DNA from: Ancylobacter radicis
GTDB lineage: Bacteria; Pseudomonadota; Alphaproteobacteria; Rhizobiales; Xanthobacteraceae
Direction: 5' to 3'
DNA length: 64,000 nucleotides
Assembly: GCF_018449475.1 (NCBI RefSeq)
Contig: NZ_JAHCQH010000014.1
Location: forward strand, 186,001-250,000
Below, piece after piece: positions 59,833 to 64,000 of the stretch; the stretch's first letter is position 1; each line of letters begins with the position of its first letter. The notes beneath the pieces are model-generated. The model saw only the letters and a program-made list of their open reading frames with translations, was not told the DNA's origin and made no database searches. The position numbers and the translations under genes are program-made.

Positions 59833-62118
59833 ATGAACGACGCCTCGATACGAGAAAGCGACCGCCGCGACAGTGAGCGGCAGGAAGCTCCCGACTTCGG
59901 CGGGATGGGCTTCCGCTTTTCGCTGTGGGGCCTGCCGCCGCTTCTGGTCCTGCTGGCGCTGATTACGGCTCTCACGAGCTTCATCATCCTCATCGGTATA
60001 ACCCCGCTGGTGCCCTCGCAAGAGGTCGTCATCATCGTGCTGTGCCTGAACGGCGTGATGTCGCTGGTGCTGGTCGGCATCATCGGCCGTGAGGTCTGGC
60101 GCGTCGTGAAGGCGCGGCGGCGGGGCAGGGCGGCGGCGCGCTTGCATGTGCGGGTTGTGGGCCTGTTCGGCATCGTCGCTGTGGTACCGGCGTTGCTGGT
60201 GGCGCTGCTGGCCAGCATTACGCTGGATCGCGGCCTCGACCGCTGGTTCTCGGTGCGCACCCGCGCCATTGTCGATAATGCCGTGTCCGTCGCGCAGACC
60301 TATGTGCGCGAGCATGCCTATTCGATCCGCGGCGACATTATGGGCATGGCCCGCGATCTCCAGCGCATCCGGCCTCTGTGGGATCAGGACCGCAGCCGGT
60401 TCCGTCAGGCAATGACGGCGCAGGCCGTGGTGCGCGGTCTTCCAGCGGCGATGGTGATCCAGCGCGATCTTGCCATTGTCGAGCGCGCGCCCATCCGGGT
60501 GGGGCGCGAATTTGTGGTGCCATCCAACCTCGCAGTGCAGGACGCCACCGAGGAGCAGCCCCTCATCTATCTGCCGAACGATGCCGATTTCGTCGGCGCG
60601 GTCATACCGTTGAAGGACTTTGGCGACCTGTTTCTTTATGTCGCCCGCCCGGTGGATCCTCGCGTCATTCAGTATCTCAAGGAGACCCAGGCGGCGGTTG
60701 CCGATTACCGCCTTCTGGAGCAGCAGCGTTTCGGCGTGCAGGTCGCTTTCGCATTGCTCTATGCGGTCATTTCGCTGACCGTCCTATTGTGCGCGGTCTG
60801 GCTCGGCATCCACTTCGCCAATCGCCTCGTGGCGCCGATCCGTCGGCTGATCGGCGCCGCCGATCTGGTGGCGGCGGGCAATCTCTATGTGCAGGTGCCT
60901 GTGCACCGCGGGGAGGGCGATCTCTCCAGCCTCGCCGAGACCTTCAACAAGATGACGCAGGAGTTGCGCACGCAGCGCGACGACCTCGTCCATGCCCGCG
61001 ACCAGATCGACAGCCGGCGGCGTTTTACCGAAGCGGTGCTCTCTGGCGTCGGCGCGGGCGTGATTGGCCTCGATTCCACCGGCCGCATTTCCATCCTCAA
61101 CCGTCCGGCAGAGAAGCTGCTTGGCGTGACCGAGGCCGAGGTGCTGGGCCAGGAACTCGGGGCCGTGCTGCCCGAAATGGGCCCCTTGCTGGCGGAAGCG
61201 ATGCAGGCGGCCGAGCAGCGCAGCGTGCAGGCCAACATCACGCTCACCCGCAATGGTCGGGATCGGGTGATTGCGGTGCGTGTCACGACCGAACAGTCGC
61301 GTGAGGCCGAGCATGGTTGGGTGGTGACGCTGGACGACATCACCGAACTGGTGCTGGCCCAGCGTTCCTCCGCCTGGGCGGACGTGGCGCGGCGCATTGC
61401 GCATGAGATCAAGAACCCTCTGACCCCCATCCAACTCTCCGCGGAGCGGCTGCGGCGGCGCTATGGCAAGGTGATCGGTGAGGATCGTGAGGTGTTCGAT
61501 CAGTGCACTGAGACCATCATCCGGCAGGTTGGTGACATCGGACGCATGGTGGACGAGTTCTCGTCCTTCGCCCGCATGCCGAAGCCGGTCGCCGAGGCGC
61601 AGGACGTGGCGGAGACGGCGCGGCAGGTCGTGTTCCTGATGCGGGTCGGCAATCCCGATATTGCCATCGAGTTCGACGTGCCGGACGCGCCCGTGGTGGC
61701 CCGGTTCGACCGGCGGCTGATCTCGCAGGCGCTGACCAATATCGTGAAGAACGCCACGGAGGCGCTGGCCGCGGTGCCGCCGGACGAGCGCACCGAGCCG
61801 CCCCGCATCAGGGTCGATCTCAGCGCGGATGAGCGCCGCATCATCATCGACGTCATTGATAACGGTAAGGGATTGCCGTCCGAGAACCGCGCGCGGTTGC
61901 TCGAGCCCTATGTAACGACACGCGAGAAGGGCACCGGCCTCGGCCTCGCCATTGTCGGAAAGATCATGGAGGAGCACGGCGGCGGCATCGAGCTGCTGGA
62001 TGCTCCGAGCGGAAGGGGGGCCTGGATCAGGCTCACCTTCTCCCGCGATGGCGGTTCCGCCTCGCTCAACAATAATGGTGCGGGTGAGACATCCCCCACC
62101 AGTGAACACGCTGGCTGA
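59833..62118 (+). CDS. ntrY: Nitrogen regulation sensor kinase NtrY
   Basis: Membrane histidine kinase partner of NtrX, linked to nitrogen and redox signals. The 761 aa protein has several N-terminal membrane helices around a periplasmic region (LLVLLALITALTSFIILIGI; LFGIVAVVPALLVALLASIT; FALLYAVISLTVLLCAVWLG). A HAMP domain (ANRLVAPIRRLIGAADLVAA), a PAS domain (GVGAGVIGLDSTGRISILNR), HisKA ([20 protein letters not shown]) and HATPase (NIVKNATEALAA, KGTGLGLAIVGKIMEEHGGG) follow. It is spaced 119 bases from ntrC and 14 from ntrX. Confidence 0.96.
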   Translation: MNDASIRESDRRDSERQEAPDFGGMGFRFSLWGLPPLLVLLALITALTSFIILIGITPLVPSQEVVIIVLCLNGVMSLVLVGIIGREVWRVVKARRRGRAAARLHVRVVGLFGIVAVVPALLVALLASITLDRGLDRWFSVRTRAIVDNAVSVAQTYVREHAYSIRGDIMGMARDLQRIRPLWDQDRSRFRQAMTAQAVVRGLPAAMVIQRDLAIVERAPIRVGREFVVPSNLAVQDATEEQPLIYLPNDADFVGAVIPLKDFGDLFLYVARPVDPRVIQYLKETQAAVADYRLLEQQRFGVQVAFALLYAVISLTVLLCAVWLGIHFANRLVAPIRRLIGAADLVAAGNLYVQVPVHRGEGDLSSLAETFNKMTQELRTQRDDLVHARDQIDSRRRFTEAVLSGVGAGVIGLDSTGRISILNRPAEKLLGVTEAEVLGQELGAVLPEMGPLLAEAMQAAEQRSVQANITLTRNGRDRVIAVRVTTEQSREAEHGWVVTLDDITELVLAQRSSAWADVARRIAHEIKNPLTPIQLSAERLRRRYGKVIGEDREVFDQCTETIIRQVGDIGRMVDEFSSFARMPKPVAEAQDVAETARQVVFLMRVGNPDIAIEFDVPDAPVVARFDRRLISQALTNIVKNATEALAAVPPDERTEPPRIRVDLSADERRIIIDVIDNGKGLPSENRARLLEPYVTTREKGTGLGLAIVGKIMEEHGGGIELLDAPSGRGAWIRLTFSRDGGSASLNNNGAGETSPTSEHAG

Positions 62119-62132
62119 AGGAGAACGGACTC

Positions 62133-63500
62133 ATGGCGACCGATATTCTGATCGTCGACGACGAGGCCGATATTCGAGGTCTGGTAGCCGGTATTCTCGA
62201 GGATGAAGGCTATAGCGCCCGCACCGCGAAAGACAGCGACGAGGCACTCGCGGCCATCGAGGCGCGTCGTCCGCATCTGATCTTCCTCGATATCTGGATC
62301 GAGCGCAGCAAGCTCGACGGGCTCCAGCTTCTGGAAATCATCAAGAAGAACCACCCGGAATTGCCGGTCGTGATGATCTCCGGCCACGGCACCATCGAGA
62401 CGGCCGTCGCCGCGATCCGGCAGGGCGCCTACGACTTCATCGAGAAGCCGTTCAACTCGGATCGACTGATTCTGGTGGCGGAGCGGGCGCTGGAGACGCT
62501 GCGGCTCAAGCGCGAGGTGCGGGACCTCAAGCAGCGCGCCTCGGTCGCCCAGCAGCTTGTGGGCCACTCATCGGTCATCAACCAGCTGCGTCAGGCCATT
62601 GAGCGTGTGGCTCCGACCAATAGCCGCATCATGATTGTCGGCCCGTCCGGGTCGGGCAAGGAACTCGCGGCACGGATGATTCATGCCGCCTCCGGCCGGG
62701 CGAACGGTCCCTTCGTCGTCATCAACGCCGCCGCGATCACCCCGGAACGCATGGAAGTCGAGCTGTTCGGCGTGGAGACGGCGGACGGGCAGGGGCGCCA
62801 GACCGGGGCGTTGGAGGAGGCGCATGGCGGCACGCTGTTCATCGACGAGATCGCCGATATGCCGCGTGAGACGCAGAACCGCATTCTCCGGGTTCTGGTC
62901 GATCAGAACTTCCTGCGCGTCGGCGGTGCTACGCGTGTCGCGGTGGATGTGCGGATCATTTCCTCCACCGGCCGGAATCTGGAGAAGGAGATCGCGGAGG
63001 GGCGCTTCCGCGAGGATCTCTATCATCGCCTCGGCGTGGTGCCGATCCGTGTCCCCCCGCTGGCCGAGCGGCGCGACGATGTGCCGGAACTGGTCGAGTT
63101 CTTCCTGGACCAGATATCGCAGGCAACCGGCCTGCCGCGTCGACGCATCGCCGATGATGCACTCGCGGTGCTCCAGTCGCATGACTGGCCGGGCAATGTG
63201 CGCCAGCTCCGCAACAATATCGAACGGCTGCTGATCCTTGCGTCCGGCGATGTCGATGTGCCGGTCACTGCTGACATGCTGCCGCCGGATGTCGGCTCGC
63301 TGGTGCCGAGCCTGCCGAATGGCAGCGGTGGGGAGCATCTGATGGGTCTGCCGCTTCGGGATGCCCGCGAGGTGTTCGAGCGCGAATATCTGATCGCCCA
63401 GATCAGCCGCTTTGGCGGCAACATCTCACGCACGGCCGAGTTTGTCGGCATGGAGCGTTCGGCCCTCCACCGCAAGCTCAAGGCCCTGGGGATTGGCTGA
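62133..63500 (+). CDS. ntrX: Response regulator NtrX (sigma54-activator fold without GAFTGA)
   Basis: Partner of NtrY. The 455 aa protein has a receiver domain (ILIVDDEADIRGLVAGILED; phospho-Asp in LIFLDIWIERSKLDG), an AAA+ domain (VGPSGSGKELAARMIHAASG; GGTLFIDEIADMPRETQNRI) and a C-terminal Fis-like helix-turn-helix (TAEFVGMERSALHRKLKALG). Where NtrC has GAFTGA, this protein reads ELFGVETADGQGRQTGALEE (about residues 209-228), so the usual sigma54-contact loop is absent. It starts 14 bases after ntrY and precedes trkA. Confidence 0.96.
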   Translation: MATDILIVDDEADIRGLVAGILEDEGYSARTAKDSDEALAAIEARRPHLIFLDIWIERSKLDGLQLLEIIKKNHPELPVVMISGHGTIETAVAAIRQGAYDFIEKPFNSDRLILVAERALETLRLKREVRDLKQRASVAQQLVGHSSVINQLRQAIERVAPTNSRIMIVGPSGSGKELAARMIHAASGRANGPFVVINAAAITPERMEVELFGVETADGQGRQTGALEEAHGGTLFIDEIADMPRETQNRILRVLVDQNFLRVGGATRVAVDVRIISSTGRNLEKEIAEGRFREDLYHRLGVVPIRVPPLAERRDDVPELVEFFLDQISQATGLPRRRIADDALAVLQSHDWPGNVRQLRNNIERLLILASGDVDVPVTADMLPPDVGSLVPSLPNGSGGEHLMGLPLRDAREVFEREYLIAQISRFGGNISRTAEFVGMERSALHRKLKALGIG

Positions 63501-63616
63501 ACCGGCCGGTACCTCAACTCGCTGATCTGTGGCCTCGCGCCGAACCTGCTATAGAGTGAATCGGTAACGCAGCCCCGCGTCGCAGGGGCGGCGTGGGAGG
63601 TTCGAGCGAGGGGTTC

Positions 63617-64000
63617 ATGAAGGTCGTCATTTGCGGCGCGGGCCAGGTCGGCTTCGGCATCGCGGAACGGCTCGCCGCCGAACAGAACGACGTTTCGATC
63701 ATCGATACGTCGCCTCGCCTTATTCAGGCTGTGACCGATTCGCTCGATGTGCGCGGCTTCGTCGGGCACGGATCGCATCCCGATGTGCTCGCGCGCGCTG
63801 GCCTTGATGCGGCAGACATGCTCATTGCCGTCACACTGCATGACGAGGTGAACATGATCGCGTGCCAGGTAGGGCACGCGCTGTTCGATGTGCCGACCAA
63901 GATCGCGCGGGTGAGAGCGCAGACCTACCTTCAGGGACACTGGCGCGACCTGTTCTCCCGCGATCATCTGCCGATCGACGTGGTGATTTCGCCGGAAATC
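63617..64000 (+). CDS. trkA: Trk potassium transport regulator TrkA (3' end outside window)
   Basis: The first 128 codons are present. The N-terminal Rossmann (RCK/TrkA-N) domain is clear: MKVVICGAGQVGFGIAERLA, NDVSIIDTSPRLIQAV, VRGFVGHGSHPDVLARAGL and ADMLIAVTLHDEVNMIACQV. TrkA binds NAD(H) on the cytoplasmic face and gates Trk potassium uptake. ATG 63617 has a modest AGCGAGGGG upstream. The ntrX-trkA order is typical of alphaproteobacteria, where hfq and hflX usually follow. Confidence 0.93.
   Translation, partial: MKVVICGAGQVGFGIAERLAAEQNDVSIIDTSPRLIQAVTDSLDVRGFVGHGSHPDVLARAGLDAADMLIAVTLHDEVNMIACQVGHALFDVPTKIARVRAQTYLQGHWRDLFSRDHLPIDVVISPEI

Overview
The window is a GC-rich stretch of chromosome that reads as core genome of an alphaproteobacterium in the order Hyphomicrobiales (Rhizobiales). 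A Xanthobacteraceae- or Bradyrhizobium-like host is my best guess. The reasons are the S2 protein with a helix-hairpin-helix tail, the nifR3(dusB)-ntrBC-ntrYX-trkA order, the fused ispDF, E1-beta carrying a lipoyl domain, a GTTC-N7-GTTC LexA box, and NdvB/NdvC-type glucan synthesis genes. The species assignment is inference. No tRNA, rRNA, CRISPR array, prophage or transposase was seen.

Layout. 1-13.1 kb (+): end of rpsB, then tsf, pyrH, frr, uppS, cdsA, rseP, bamA, lpxD, fabZ, lpxA, lpxI, lpxB. This is the translation / undecaprenyl / phospholipid / outer-membrane and lipid A block. The dxr gene often found between cdsA and rseP is missing. 13.2-16.3 kb (-): gltA and gltX. 16.4-19.1 kb (+): a comEC-like gene broken by an in-frame TAG. 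19.1-19.8 kb (-): lexA with its own SOS box. 20.0-23.1 kb: an allophanate hydrolase (+), a GntR/FCD regulator (-) and an HpxZ/AtzH-like small protein (-), which look inserted between lexA and moeA. 23.1-30.9 kb (-): ppiD-trpE-trpG-trpD-trpC-moaC-moeA. 31.0-35.1 kb (+): tpiA, secG, pyrG and a glyoxalase-like protein. 35.2-40.8 kb: a beta-glucan locus (ndvB-like GH17+GT2, an ndvD-like secreted protein, an ndvC-like GH17 membrane protein) plus a small membrane protein. 40.9-45.6 kb (+): glmU, glmS, eno. 45.6-46.0 kb: an intergenic repeat cluster. 46.0-54.2 kb (+): ftsB-like, pdhA, a small membrane protein, pdhB, pdhC, lpdA, a GlsB-type protein, lipA, ratA. 54.2-56.0 kb (-): pncC and ispDF. 56.1-64.0 kb (+): dusB, ntrB, ntrC, ntrY, ntrX and the start of trkA.

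How it works together. The left block builds the envelope: UppS and CdsA supply lipid precursors, LpxD/A/I/B and FabZ make lipid A and acyl chains, and BamA and RseP handle outer-membrane proteins and envelope stress. GlmU and GlmS feed UDP-GlcNAc to the same pathways. The pdh-lipA block makes and lipoylates pyruvate dehydrogenase. The right end carries nitrogen control. Most genes are ordinary. The items most worth a second look are the paired dyads TTAACT-N7-AGTTAA upstream of pdhA, the broken comEC, the allophanate module, the three-gene glucan locus, the small membrane protein inside the pdh operon, the missing dxr, and an NtrX without the sigma54-contact motif. I do not see a clearly undescribed multi-gene system.
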